Positions 34,883 through 44,844 are shown, numbered from the stretch's first letter. The stretch is DNA of 64,000 nt from an uncultured Lachnospiraceae bacterium (GCA_902781505.1 CACZJL010000006.1:1-64000); one strand, 5' to 3'. A program made the numbers and translations. The notes: a model not told the origin generated them from the sequence alone.

Positions 34883-36871
34883 TTAGTCAAAAAGGCTCCT
34901 AGCTACTTCAACTACATGCTCTGTTGTGAAACCGAACTTAGTGAAGAGCTCTGAGTAAGGGCCCGAAGCACCGAATGTCTTCATGCCGATAATCTTACCA
35001 TCTAAACCAACATACTTGTACCATGTATCCTCTGCAAGAGCTTCCACTGCAAGTCTCTTACGAACTGCGGATGGGAGAACGGACTCCTTGTACTCCGCAC
35101 TCTGCATATCAAAGAGGTCTGTACTTGGCATGGAAACGACACGAACGTCCTTGCCTTCCTTCGCAAGCTCCTTCTTAGCTTCAACAGCTAAGTTTACTTC
35201 AGAGCCGGAAGCAATCAGGATTGCATCCGGAACTTCCTTTGTGGAATCCTCTAAGATGTAACCACCCTTAAGTGCCTGCTTACCGGAATTTGGCTGTTGA
35301 ACAAGGTTCTGACGAGTAAGAACTAAAGCGACCGGTGTCTCCTTAGACTCTATTGCATACTCCCATGCTGCAGCTGTTTCCTTGCGGTCACATGGACGGA
35401 AGGATACGAAGTTTGGAAGAGCACGGAACATAGCGAGTTGCTCGATTGGCTCGTGTGTAGGACCGTCTTCACCTACGCCGATGGAGTCATGGGTAAATAC
35501 ATATATTACCGGCTGCTTCATCAGAGAAGAGAGACGTGCCATTGGCTTTGTGTAATCAGAGAATACGAAGAAAGTACCTTCGTAGATTCTAAGCCCACCA
35601 TGAAGAGAGATACCGTTACAGATAGCTGTCATAGCCTGCTCTCTTACACCGAAGTGGAGGTTCTGACCAGCGTAGTTATCTCTGCCGAAATCGCCTGCTC
35701 CCTTCATGTCTGTCTTATTAGAAGGAGCAAGGTCAGCGGAACCACCGATCAGGTTTGGCATATGTGCCTTAAGCATGTTGAGTACTGTACCGGAAGAAGC
35801 TCTTGTAGCCTCGGACTTCTCCGGCATTGCATAGTACTCATCAGAGTTAAAGTAATCAGAAAGGTCATAACCCTTCTTGTAGTCATCGTACTTCTTGGCA
35901 AGTTCCGGGAACTTGGCAGCGTACTCAGCAAAGAGAGCATTCCATGCTTCTTCAGCCTTAGCGCCATTTTCAGCAAGTGCCTTGTAGTTGTCATAAACTT
36001 CTGCAGGAACTTCGAATGCTGTATCAGATGGCCATCCAAGAGTCTTACGCATTGCCGCGATAGATTCTTCTCCAAGAGGAGCACCATGAGAAGCAGAAGA
36101 ACCGGCCTTATCAGAACCGAATCCGATTGTTGTATGGATGCGGATGAAGGATGGATGCTCTGTATCAGCCTTAGCTTCTTCAATTGCCTTGCCGATTGCT
36201 TCAAGGTCTGTGCCGTCTGCAACATCGATCACCTGGAAGCCGAAGGAAGCCACTCTTGCAGCTACGTCCTCTGCAAATACGTTATCTGTGTTACCTTCGA
36301 TACATACATCGTTATCATCGTAAAGTACAACGAGCTTGCTGAGCTTTAAAGAGCCTGCAAGGGAAAGTGCTTCAGAGGAAATACCTTCCATCATGCATCC
36401 GTCTCCTGCGATGGCAAATGTATGATGATCAACGACGTTGTAACCTTCTCTGTTGAATGTTGCAGCGAGGTGTGCTTCTGCAAGTGCCATACCTACAGCC
36501 ATACCAAGACCCTGTCCTAAAGGACCTGTTGTAGCTTCAACACCAACTGTGTGGCCGTACTCAGGATGTCCTGCTGTTAAGGAACCAACCTGACGGAACT
36601 GCTTTAAATCTTCGATGGAAAGATTTCCATATCCGTAAAGATGAAGAAGGGAGTATAAAAGCATGGATCCGTGTCCTGCGGAAAGGATGAAACGATCACG
36701 GTTATCCCAGTTTGGATTCTTTGGGTTGTGATTCATATGCCTGCCCCAAAGCTCATAAGCCATAGGTGCTGCACCAAGGCAGATACCAGGATGTCCTGAA
36801 TTAGCCTTTTGTATTGCGTCCGCTGAAAGAATACGAATTGCATTTACTGAAAGTTCATCGATCTTACTCAT
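34883..36871 (-). CDS. tkt: Transketolase
   Basis: 662 residues, full length. The thiamine diphosphate motif GDGCMMEGISSEALSLAGSL with the later DDND is intact, as are SGHPGICLGAAP near the N-terminus and GVREQAMTAICNG in the pyrimidine domain. It links the pentose phosphate pathway with glycolysis. Codon choice appears strongly biased, as expected for a highly expressed gene. AAAGGAG precedes the ATG. It is likely transcribed alone, with its own terminator at 34801-34848. Confidence 0.96.
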   Translation of the reverse strand: MSKIDELSVNAIRILSADAIQKANSGHPGICLGAAPMAYELWGRHMNHNPKNPNWDNRDRFILSAGHGSMLLYSLLHLYGYGNLSIEDLKQFRQVGSLTAGHPEYGHTVGVEATTGPLGQGLGMAVGMALAEAHLAATFNREGYNVVDHHTFAIAGDGCMMEGISSEALSLAGSLKLSKLVVLYDDNDVCIEGNTDNVFAEDVAARVASFGFQVIDVADGTDLEAIGKAIEEAKADTEHPSFIRIHTTIGFGSDKAGSSASHGAPLGEESIAAMRKTLGWPSDTAFEVPAEVYDNYKALAENGAKAEEAWNALFAEYAAKFPELAKKYDDYKKGYDLSDYFNSDEYYAMPEKSEATRASSGTVLNMLKAHMPNLIGGSADLAPSNKTDMKGAGDFGRDNYAGQNLHFGVREQAMTAICNGISLHGGLRIYEGTFFVFSDYTKPMARLSSLMKQPVIYVFTHDSIGVGEDGPTHEPIEQLAMFRALPNFVSFRPCDRKETAAAWEYAIESKETPVALVLTRQNLVQQPNSGKQALKGGYILEDSTKEVPDAILIASGSEVNLAVEAKKELAKEGKDVRVVSMPSTDLFDMQSAEYKESVLPSAVRKRLAVEALAEDTWYKYVGLDGKIIGMKTFGASGPYSELFTKFGFTTEHVVEVARSLFD

Positions 36872-36913
36872 TTTTTAAAAGTCTCCTTTAAACTTAATCC
36901 CCTCTTACCTCTT

Positions 36914-36930
36914 GCAGCCTTCGCGGCTGC
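36914..36930. other. G/C-rich hairpin upstream of tkt
   Basis: GCAGCC and GGCTGC with a five-base loop form a perfect small hairpin, followed by a second G/C-rich inverted sequence (about 36938-36959). On the minus strand it lies after the stop of the giant TPR gene and before tkt. No T-run is adjacent, so it is not a classical terminator. Confidence 0.4.
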
Positions 36931-36965
36931 ATGCCACCGGCGCGGCGATACCGCCGCCTCCAGAT

Positions 36966-39900
36966 TTAGCCTTTAAAATCGCCCTCTGTTAAGAGAAGCT
37001 TTCCATCTGGTGTGTGCTTTGGCTTCTTGCCAAAGAGTCCACGGTTTGCACGTCTCTTCGAACGCTCAATTGCGTTGTTCACGATTGTGCGAACTTCATC
37101 CATATGGATATTTTCGTCTGCATTGTGAAGATCATCAATCTTTAAATACAGAACGAGTAAAGCATCATCATCAATGTCATAGCCGGATTTTAACGCAAAC
37201 TTTCTTACGATTTCAACTACTTCATTAACTGTGTACTGCTTTAAAACAATGTGGTGATTGAATACCTTCGCCAGGTTCGGATTGAACTGAAGAAGGAGAT
37301 TCATCTGCGCATCATCATCTTCTAAGATAACAATCATGCGGCCTGTGTCACCGGACAGCGCTGTTAAGAGTTCTTCCATACGCTTTGGAGTGATTTCACC
37401 TGCACGCTCTACAATGAGAACAGCTCCATACAACTTCTTCATTGCTCTCGCAATTCCGTGCTGATTGATGCTTTCACCGGTTGTCTTGGCAATAACCTTC
37501 TTCGCTTCAGGGTGAAGCATGTTCAGACCACGAACAACCATTCTTGCAAGCTCCGTCTTATCAGAACTTGCATTACCTGTAATCAGGATATTACCGCTTG
37601 AAGAATCTTTTCTTGCAAGCTCCTGATCCAGACTTTCATAATAACCGGAAAGCTGTTCTTCCATACCTGGCATATCGAGGTACTTCATAAATAACTTTCC
37701 AAGATCCTTTGGAAGAGAACCGCTTCCTGTCTGCATTTCAACTTCATCAAACGGATTTGCTACGGCATTCTCATATGCACCAGCTACACCTGCGTTTGAT
37801 GTAGCTTCTTCGGCTTCCGCTCTGACAGCAGCCTCCAGCTTGGCGAGATTTTCTGCTTCCTTAGCTTCTCTGCTTGCCTGCTTTTCGCGCTTTCTTTCTT
37901 CCTTCTCAGCTTCTTTTCTGGCCTTCTTTTCAGCCTTCAGTTCTGCTCTTGACTTCTTTTCTGCAGGATGATTGTCATCCTGAGCTTCTGCAAGTCTAAC
38001 CTTGGCAGCTGCTGCCTTGATTTCCTCTGCTGTAACTTCGCCTGCGCCAGGAACTGCCGCATCTGCTGCACTTGCTGCCACACGAGATACCTCAGTCAGA
38101 ATAGAAGGAGCTGCTTCATAAGAAGTTGGAGCCTCTGCAGCTGCCACCTGAGCGGACGCCTTTGAAGCTGCTGCAAGTTCAGCACCAACAGCTTCTCTTT
38201 GCTCTGCTGTTAATTCTGTCTGAACCTTTTCTCTTTCACCCTGCTTTGGACGAAGGAAATCTTCCTCCTCATCCTCAACAACCGGTTCCTTTGGAATCGC
38301 ACCAAGTACAATCTGTGATGTGGACTGACTTAATGCTGCCGCATGAGCTGCCTTTTCAATCGGCTGAGGCTTATTGTAAGCGCCCTTTTCAAGCGCCTTC
38401 TTTGCAGCTGGTCTCAGACTTAAGTCAACCTGTGTATCTGCATATGCTGCCTTCCACTTCTCAAGATCAGAAGCAGAAAGACCTGCACTCTGAGAATTAT
38501 CAAGCAAATGCTGTAGCGAATAAATCATCGCTCTTGTCTGATCAAAATCTTTTGACTTCATGGCCTTTTCCACGGCCTCATCTGCTGCATCAACTGCTGC
38601 AAGTGCGGCGTCTCCAGCCTTTCCATCAGTAGCAGCTGCGAACCCCTCGGCTGTCTTACGAACAGCAGCGGCTGCACTACGAAGTTCCTCTTCCTGTGCA
38701 TTCACCTTTGCTTCCTTCATATCAGAAACAGCGGATTCTTCAAGCTTCATCAGCGCCTTACCTGTACGGATGGCCAGATCTGTCTGAACACCACGTAAGA
38801 TCAGGTTTGCTTCCATTTCTCTTCTTGCAAGTTCCTCATTGAAAGGAGTTCCGGCCTCTTCTGCCTCTTTGCGTTTCTGCGCCATGAGGGCATCGTATGC
38901 CGCGCTCTTCTCATCCTTTTCCTCAAGCATACGCTCAAGCTCAAGTCTGGAGAACTGCTTTGTATCCTGGTCTCCATACTTCTGTTCCTGAACCATCTCG
39001 GCCCACTCGTCAAGCGTCATCTGACCCTCAATCTGGTCATCGTCATTTGCCACGATTTCTTCTGCAGGCAGAGGTCTTGTAAATGCCTTTTCTTCCTCTT
39101 CCTTCAGCTCATGAAGTGCCTTGGCAATAGCTTCCTGGATATTCTGTGTATCAAAAATGGATGGATCTGTTTCTACTTTCACTGGAGCTCCCTTCACAGG
39201 AACTACTCGAGCCTCTTCTCTTCTTGCAAGTTTGCTCTCAGCCTCTTGGGCCTTGCGCTCCTCTGCTGCCTTCTGCTCTGCAAGAATGCGATTCTGTTCC
39301 TCTAATGACTTCATCTCTTCCTTCACAGCTGCAGCTTCCTGCATTTTAAGTGCTGCCAGTTCCATATTTTCCCGATTCTGCTTCGCCATGTGCTGTTTCT
39401 CCTTCATGGCAATCTCAGCTTCGAGTGCTTTCTGCTCTGCTAAAACGCGGTTCTTCTCTTCAAGAAGCTTCTTCTGCTCCTCTAAAGAAGCCTTCTGCTT
39501 TTCGAGCCTTAACAGTGCTTCCTTCTGTGCTTCTAATGCAGAACGATGATTCTCGCTCTCCGCCTCTCTCTGTCGCTCAGCTTCCTCAAATTCTGCAATT
39601 CTCTTTGTGTTGGTGTAACTCTCGCCGTTATCATCATCGATATCCGCAAGGGCATCCTCATCAACATCAACTTCCTCGGATTCATATTCCACATCATCGG
39701 ACGCGTCATACAGACCGTCATCCTCTTCCGCTTCGTAAGCTTCCTGTTCTTCTTCATCGATTTCATCAGCGTCTGTGCCGGCTTCTTCAGCCTCAGCAAC
39801 TTCAGCTGCTCCTGCGTCTTCTGCATCTGACGCATCGCTTTCCTGCGTATCGTCGTCCTCGTGCTCGTCAAATACAGCCGGAGTCACAAGTGCGTCATCA

Positions 39901-41399
39901 GTAAGCGCATCGTGCTCGACTGCGAGTTTCGCAAGCTCTGCATAAGCTGCAAGCTTGGCCTCTTCTGCTGCCGCATCAATCTCCGGAGTCATAGACTGAT
40001 TGAATGGAATCTCAGCCTCTTCCGGTTCCGCAACAGCCGGAGCAATTGCTTCAATCTGATAATCCTCTTCAATCTTTCTCTTTGCCTGGTCAATCATATT
40101 CTTGAGCGCAGACGTCGCCTGTCCCACGCGGTGAGAATTCATCGGATCCGGGTCAGGCATCGGAATCGAAATCTCCTCTTCCTGCTCACTGACTTCATCT
40201 TCAGCTTCAGCAATTTGTGTTGCATCCGCAACTTCTTCTGCTTCTTCTGTTTCAGGAGCCTCCTCAACCGGATCGGACTCATCTATCGAAGCATCCACAT
40301 CCTGCGTATGCGTATAAGAATCCGCAACCGTGTAGGATGTGTTGATGGAATAGGCCTTGCCTTCGCTTGCATCCTCTTCCTCTTCATCCTCATAGGATTC
40401 ATCGGCATCTAAGGCAACCTCTGCATTCAGCTGAGCGGCCATTTCCTGTCTTAAAGCGACAGTGTCCATGCTCGGCGCTTCTGCATCCACTTCATTCTTA
40501 TCTGCAAGGTCTTCCTCGTCATCGTCGTAGTCATCATCATCGTCATCTTCCATAAGACTGGAAAATGCTTTCTTAAAGAATCCCTTAAATCCACCTTTGT
40601 TCGGTGCCGATTTAGCGACTTCCTTACGTTCTTTCTCCGCTTCCAAAGCGGCATCCGGATTCTCCGCTTCATATTCTGAAATTGCGGATTCCACATCATC
40701 CTGCTGCATTCTTGCAATCTGCTGCAGCTCGGCAAATTGGATTTCTCTTGTTTCTTCAAGATCTTCCGGAGTTGCTTTCGCACTCTCCTCAATCTTCATC
40801 TGCTGTTCGGTGAGGGTTGCACCCAGGTTTTTCTTAAGTCTCAGAGCACGCTCAACAAAAGCGCCATTCTGGAACCAGAGAATCAGGTCGTCACAAAGCT
40901 TGATTGCCTTGTCGCTCTGCTCCGTCTTTGCGTAAAGCTCTGCAAGACGGTACATGTAGCGTTCGTCAATCTCCCTTGCCTTGTAGTCCTCTAAAATCTT
41001 AATCAACTCATCCGGCTGTGCCTTCTGAGCTCTTCTTAAATGGTACAGAAGGATAAAGCGGGAAGCGTCATTCTTCGCTTCTCTCTCATATTCCTTGTAT
41101 AACTCTTCTGCGTTATCAAAATCGCGCAGACGAATAAAGATTTCTGTCAGACGACGGACGAGCTTTCTTCCGCCCATATTTCTGTTATAGGCTGTGATTG
41201 CTGCATCTCTGGCATCTTCGTAATTGCCGACTGCTTCCTCGGCATCAACGATGGCAGCAAGTGCCTGCCAGTCCTTAATCTTGCTCCAGTTCAGCTCCCC
41301 TGCTACTTCTACCGCTTCCTGGTATCTTTTCTGCCCCACCAGTTTTTTAATCTGATCTGTTTTAATTTTTAATTCGTATTTGTCCAAAACGTGCGCCAT
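36966..41399 (-). CDS. Giant acidic protein: TPR-like repeats, coiled coil, degenerate AAA domain
   Basis: 1477 residues from the ATG at 41399. Residues about 1-220 form TPR-like helical repeats (for example YEDARDAAITAYNRN). Then follow about 1000 residues of acidic low-complexity sequence, including a DDDDDDYDDDEED run, and long charged coiled coils rich in Glu, Lys, Gln and Ala. Residues 1270-1450 resemble a CbbX/SpoVK-type AAA domain, but the Walker A position reads GNASSDKT, Walker B reads VLIVERAGE, and the arginine-finger region reads NPNLAKVF. ATP hydrolysis therefore seems lost. The frame extends to 41540, but the promoter at 41531-41559 rules that start out. Function unknown; a large cytoplasmic scaffold is one possibility. 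Confidence 0.82.
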   Translation of the reverse strand: MAHVLDKYELKIKTDQIKKLVGQKRYQEAVEVAGELNWSKIKDWQALAAIVDAEEAVGNYEDARDAAITAYNRNMGGRKLVRRLTEIFIRLRDFDNAEELYKEYEREAKNDASRFILLYHLRRAQKAQPDELIKILEDYKAREIDERYMYRLAELYAKTEQSDKAIKLCDDLILWFQNGAFVERALRLKKNLGATLTEQQMKIEESAKATPEDLEETREIQFAELQQIARMQQDDVESAISEYEAENPDAALEAEKERKEVAKSAPNKGGFKGFFKKAFSSLMEDDDDDDYDDDEEDLADKNEVDAEAPSMDTVALRQEMAAQLNAEVALDADESYEDEEEEDASEGKAYSINTSYTVADSYTHTQDVDASIDESDPVEEAPETEEAEEVADATQIAEAEDEVSEQEEEISIPMPDPDPMNSHRVGQATSALKNMIDQAKRKIEEDYQIEAIAPAVAEPEEAEIPFNQSMTPEIDAAAEEAKLAAYAELAKLAVEHDALTDDALVTPAVFDEHEDDDTQESDASDAEDAGAAEVAEAEEAGTDADEIDEEEQEAYEAEEDDGLYDASDDVEYESEEVDVDEDALADIDDDNGESYTNTKRIAEFEEAERQREAESENHRSALEAQKEALLRLEKQKASLEEQKKLLEEKNRVLAEQKALEAEIAMKEKQHMAKQNRENMELAALKMQEAAAVKEEMKSLEEQNRILAEQKAAEERKAQEAESKLARREEARVVPVKGAPVKVETDPSIFDTQNIQEAIAKALHELKEEEEKAFTRPLPAEEIVANDDDQIEGQMTLDEWAEMVQEQKYGDQDTKQFSRLELERMLEEKDEKSAAYDALMAQKRKEAEEAGTPFNEELARREMEANLILRGVQTDLAIRTGKALMKLEESAVSDMKEAKVNAQEEELRSAAAAVRKTAEGFAAATDGKAGDAALAAVDAADEAVEKAMKSKDFDQTRAMIYSLQHLLDNSQSAGLSASDLEKWKAAYADTQVDLSLRPAAKKALEKGAYNKPQPIEKAAHAAALSQSTSQIVLGAIPKEPVVEDEEEDFLRPKQGEREKVQTELTAEQREAVGAELAAASKASAQVAAAEAPTSYEAAPSILTEVSRVAASAADAAVPGAGEVTAEEIKAAAAKVRLAEAQDDNHPAEKKSRAELKAEKKARKEAEKEERKREKQASREAKEAENLAKLEAAVRAEAEEATSNAGVAGAYENAVANPFDEVEMQTGSGSLPKDLGKLFMKYLDMPGMEEQLSGYYESLDQELARKDSSSGNILITGNASSDKTELARMVVRGLNMLHPEAKKVIAKTTGESINQHGIARAMKKLYGAVLIVERAGEITPKRMEELLTALSGDTGRMIVILEDDDAQMNLLLQFNPNLAKVFNHHIVLKQYTVNEVVEIVRKFALKSGYDIDDDALLVLYLKIDDLHNADENIHMDEVRTIVNNAIERSKRRANRGLFGKKPKHTPDGKLLLTEGDFKG

Positions 41400-41524
41400 C
41401 CTTTTTTGTTTGTCACATTTTTCATATACATCTGGATAATGCCGGTATTCCCTGCCCGGCAGGGATCTACTTGCCAGTACAAAAGTCACGAGTTTCGAGT
41501 CCACGGCATATGACCCCATACTTA
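41400..41524 (-). other. Structured 5' leader of the giant TPR/AAA gene
   Basis: From the promoter the transcript would carry about 125 untranslated bases. Within it ATGCCG and CGGCAT (positions 41504-41509 and 41439-41444) can pair and close a domain. The domain contains a perfect seven-base hairpin, TCCCTGC with GCAGGGA (41449-41465). I do not recognise a known riboswitch class. Confidence 0.45.
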
Positions 41525-41530
41525 AGTTAA

Positions 41531-41559
41531 ATTCTAACACAAGGGTTTATTCTTGTAAA
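41531..41559 (-). promoter_or_regulatory. Promoter of the giant TPR/AAA gene
   Basis: Minus-strand TTTACA (41554-41559), 17 bases, TAGAAT (41531-41536). It supports the downstream ATG at 41399 as the true start. No clear promoter was recognised for the divergent P-type ATPase gene in 41560-41706. Confidence 0.55.
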
Positions 41560-41706
41560 ACGATTCTTCTATAGTAAATATTCCGTCAATAAAATCAAAA
41601 TTCGACCCTTTAAACTTCACTGAAAATATGCTATTTCTTTAAGTAGTTAATTCGCGACATTCGTCAAATGAACTGTCGACTTAAATTTAAAGGGGACTTT
41701 TAATAA

Positions 41707-44109
41707 ATGAGTGAAACCTTAATTTCAAATACATCGGCTAAAGAACCTGCGAACACACCGGCTGATGGCATGCAGTCCGGTGCGGTTAATGAAGCTCCTC
41801 TCACCGGCCTCACACAGGCTGAGGTTGAGGCAAGAAAAGCCGCAGGCAAAAGCAACCGCGTGGAAGACAATTCCACGATGACCGTCAAAGGCATCCTGAT
41901 TTCAAACATCTTCACGTACTTTAACGGCATATTCGCCCTGCTCACCATTCTCCTGATTTCGGTAGGCGCCTGGCGGAATCTGACCTTCCTGCCAGTCATC
42001 ATCGCCAACACCGTCATCGGTATCGTTCAGCAGCTGCGCGCAAAATCGGTACTCGACAAGCTCTCGCTCTTAGATGTATCCGAATACACCGTCATCCGCG
42101 GTGGAGTCGAAACCAAAATTCCGTCCGACGACCTCGTTGAAGGCGATTTCATCCTGCTTACCAGCGGCCAGCAGATTCCTGCAGACGGTGAAGTAATTTC
42201 CGGTGAGCTCGCGGCAAATGAATCTCTGCTTACAGGTGAGTCTGATGAGATTACCAAAGTGCCGGGCTCGGAATTAAAGTCCGGAAGCTTTGTTGTTTCC
42301 GGCAATGCCGTTGCAAGACTCTTAAGGGTTGGTGCTGAATCCTATGCATCCAGGCTGACTGCACAGGCCAAGGAAACCAAGGAAGCACAGGCGGAAATGA
42401 TTCGTGATATCGAGCGTGTCATCTTGGTCTGCGGCATCTTAATCATTCCGGTTGGTATTGCCCTTGTCGTTCAGGCCTTCTTCTTTAACCACGAGCCAAT
42501 TGAAGTAGCCATCTCTTCCATGGTTGGCGCCGTCATCGGCATGATTCCGGAAGGCATGTACTTACTTGCAACCATCGCACTCACACTTTCTGCAGCCCGT
42601 CTGGCCTTAAAGAAAGTTCTGCTTCACGATATGCGAAGCATTGAAACTCTTGCCCGTGTTGATGTCTTATGTGTCGATAAAACCGGCACCATCACCACCG
42701 AGCAGATGAACGTTGATGAAATCTTTGATGAATTTGACGATCCAAACGTACAGCTCTTAGCCGATTACATCCACTGCGTACCTGACAACAACAGCACCAT
42801 GCAGGCCCTTCGCGACTACGTAAAGACAGCCGGCGTGTCCGACAGCAAAAGCTTTATTGCTACTGCCGTAACGCCGTTCACATCAAAATTAAAGTATTCA
42901 GAAGTTGAAACTGCCGACCACACCTATCGCTTAGGTGCTCCGGAATACCTGCTTTCAGAAGAAGAGATTGCTGAACAGCGTGAATCCATTGAACTTCGCA
43001 CCCGCGAAGGAAAGCGTGTCATTGCACTGACCTGTGATGGAGAAGCTGTCCTCTTTGTTGCACTGACCAACGAAATCAGAGAATCCGCTGTTGATACATT
43101 TGCCTATTTCAAGCGAAGAGGCGTTGAAGTCAAGGTTATTTCCGGTGACAATCCGGTGACGGTATCTCAGGTTGCAACACAGGCCGGTATTGCTAATGCC
43201 GATCAGTACTGCGATGCCACAACTCTTGAAAGCAGAAGTGACATTCTCTCAGCCGTTCAGAAATACACGGTATTCGGCCGCGTAAAGCCGGAACAGAAGC
43301 GCGAGATGGTCATTGCCTTAAAGGCACTTGGTAAAAAGGTTGCCATGACCGGAGACGGTGTCAACGATATCCTCGCCATGAAGAAAGCAGACTGCTCTAT
43401 CGCCATGGGCGGTGGCTCAGATGCTGCAAGACAGGCTGCTCAGGTCGTTTTACTCGACTCCGATTTCTCTCACATGGAACAGATTGTTTCGGAAGGACGT
43501 CGCGACGTGAACAATATCACACGTTCTGCAACGCTCTTCCTGTATAAGAATATCTTCTCTTTGTTACTTGCGATTTTTGCCATTGTCAATTCGTTTACTT
43601 ACCCGTTACAGCCAAATCAGGTTTCCCTGATTTCCCTGTTTAACATCGGAATGCCCGCATTCCTACTGGCTCTCGAGCCAAATGAAGGAAAGCAGGAAGG
43701 ACGCTTCATTTTACGTACGTTAAAGCGCGCTCTGCCGGCCTCCCTCACTTCGTTCTTCTCGATCGCAGCACTTGTACTGTTCGGACAGCTCTTTGAAATC
43801 AGCAGCGAAGACATCTCCACAGCCAGCACCTATCTGCTTGCCGTTGTAGGATTCATGATTCTCTGGCAGATTTCACATCCGTTCAACTGGTACCACGCAG
43901 CAGTCTACGCAGCCTGCATCATCGGCCTGCTCTTCTCTGCTTCTCAGTTGAAGTTCATCTTCGCACTGAACTCGATTTCACTCAAAGCCGCTGCACTCTG
44001 CGCAATATTTGCCATTGCTGAAATCTCCGTCATGCGGGGCATGATTTTGTTTGTCGACTGGATGGCCAAGGGCCGCCACCTCGTTTTAAAGAAACTGGGC
44101 CGCATCTGA
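41707..44109 (+). CDS. P-type cation-transporting ATPase (CtpE-like)
   Basis: 800 residues. The actuator loop LLTGESDE (175-182), the phosphorylation site VDKTGTIT (from residue 323) and the hinge AMTGDGVNDILAMKKADCSIAM are intact. Membrane segment 4 carries PEGMYLL (281-287). There is no N-terminal heavy-metal domain and no CPC motif, which argues against copper or zinc export. The overall pattern resembles the CtpE-type ATPases, for which calcium transport is reported, but the ion is uncertain here. AAAGGGG lies 11 bases before the ATG. The gene is monocistronic with a strong terminator. Confidence 0.88.
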   Translation: MSETLISNTSAKEPANTPADGMQSGAVNEAPLTGLTQAEVEARKAAGKSNRVEDNSTMTVKGILISNIFTYFNGIFALLTILLISVGAWRNLTFLPVIIANTVIGIVQQLRAKSVLDKLSLLDVSEYTVIRGGVETKIPSDDLVEGDFILLTSGQQIPADGEVISGELAANESLLTGESDEITKVPGSELKSGSFVVSGNAVARLLRVGAESYASRLTAQAKETKEAQAEMIRDIERVILVCGILIIPVGIALVVQAFFFNHEPIEVAISSMVGAVIGMIPEGMYLLATIALTLSAARLALKKVLLHDMRSIETLARVDVLCVDKTGTITTEQMNVDEIFDEFDDPNVQLLADYIHCVPDNNSTMQALRDYVKTAGVSDSKSFIATAVTPFTSKLKYSEVETADHTYRLGAPEYLLSEEEIAEQRESIELRTREGKRVIALTCDGEAVLFVALTNEIRESAVDTFAYFKRRGVEVKVISGDNPVTVSQVATQAGIANADQYCDATTLESRSDILSAVQKYTVFGRVKPEQKREMVIALKALGKKVAMTGDGVNDILAMKKADCSIAMGGGSDAARQAAQVVLLDSDFSHMEQIVSEGRRDVNNITRSATLFLYKNIFSLLLAIFAIVNSFTYPLQPNQVSLISLFNIGMPAFLLALEPNEGKQEGRFILRTLKRALPASLTSFFSIAALVLFGQLFEISSEDISTASTYLLAVVGFMILWQISHPFNWYHAAVYAACIIGLLFSASQLKFIFALNSISLKAAALCAIFAIAEISVMRGMILFVDWMAKGRHLVLKKLGRI

Positions 44110-44130
44110 GGCACTACATAAAAAATAAAG

Positions 44131-44168
44131 CTGCCACATTCCTTAATTCAGGGATGTGGCAGTTTTTT
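44131..44168 (+). terminator. Rho-independent terminator of the P-type ATPase gene
   Basis: A 12-pair stem (44131-44142 with 44151-44162, one G-U pair) with an eight-base loop, followed by TTTTTT. It begins 21 bases after the stop codon. Confidence 0.93.
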
Positions 44169-44185
44169 CATGTCATCAGTAAAAT

Positions 44186-44219
44186 GGCAGGAAGAAACGT
44201 GGTCCCTGTTCTTCCTGCC
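44186..44219 (-). terminator. Probable terminator of the dnaX-ybaB-recR operon
   Basis: GGCAGGAAG (44186-44194) pairs perfectly with CTTCCTGCC (44211-44219). On the minus strand it is followed by ATTTTACT. A second perfect hairpin, ACGCGGC with GCCGCGT (44223-44240), lies between it and the recR stop. Confidence 0.55.
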
Positions 44220-44243
44220 TGAACGCGGCTCGTGCCGCGTAAT

Positions 44244-44843
44244 TTAAAGTTCTGTTCTTCCTTCGAGTGCACGAAGAAGGGTTACTTCATCGATGTACTC
44301 TAAGTCGCCGCCAACCGGAACGCCACTTGCGATGCGGGTTACCTTAATGCCGGACGGTTTGATTAATCTTGAAATGTACATTGCTGTAGTCTCGCCCTCA
44401 AGGGAAGAGTTGGTTGCAACAATGACTTCCTTTACATCCTCTTTCTCAAGTCGTAACATCAGCTCTTTCAGCTTAATATCAGCCGGTCCGATGCCAAGCA
44501 TCGGAGAGATGGCCCCATGCAGTACATGGTACACACCCTCGAACTTGCCAGTCTTTTCATAGGCTGCCATGTCACGAGTCTGCTCAACGACCATGATTAC
44601 CGAGTGATCACGTTTCTCATCTGCACAAATCGGGCACAGATCAGAATCCGTTAACGTAAAACATTCCTTACAATAGTGGACATTTGCCTTGGCATCATTG
44701 ATTGCTGCAGCAAGGTTCATGACCTCTTCCTGTGGCATGTTTACGATATGAAAAGCAAGCCTCTGCGCGCTCTTTGCGCCTACACCGGGCAGACGATTCA
44801 GCTGATCAATCAGATTTTGAATATGCTTGCTGTATAATTCCAT
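44244..44843 (-). CDS. recR: Recombination mediator RecR
   Basis: 199 residues. The helix-hairpin-helix RLPGVGAKSAQRLAFHI, the four-Cys zinc finger (CKEC and CPIC) and the Toprim segment with VVEQTRDMAAYE are all present. RecR helps load RecA at gaps. It begins one base after the ybaB stop, with GGGGG as a possible ribosome site inside ybaB, so translation is coupled. Confidence 0.96.
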   Translation of the reverse strand: MELYSKHIQNLIDQLNRLPGVGAKSAQRLAFHIVNMPQEEVMNLAAAINDAKANVHYCKECFTLTDSDLCPICADEKRDHSVIMVVEQTRDMAAYEKTGKFEGVYHVLHGAISPMLGIGPADIKLKELMLRLEKEDVKEVIVATNSSLEGETTAMYISRLIKPSGIKVTRIASGVPVGGDLEYIDEVTLLRALEGRTEL

Positions 44844-44844
44844 C

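Noticed and set aside
35438..36349. 303-codon open frame opposite transketolase
   Set aside because: It is antisense to a perfectly conserved tkt gene; its Cys- and Arg-rich product is typical of a shadow frame.
38126..38632. 168-codon open frame opposite the giant TPR gene, and several similar ones between 37 and 41 kb
   Set aside because: They arise from the biased, low-complexity codons of the acidic protein on the minus strand and have no start signals.
41400..41540. 47-residue N-terminal extension of the giant protein
   Set aside because: A promoter at 41531-41559 places the transcript start inside it, and the sequence is not TPR-like.
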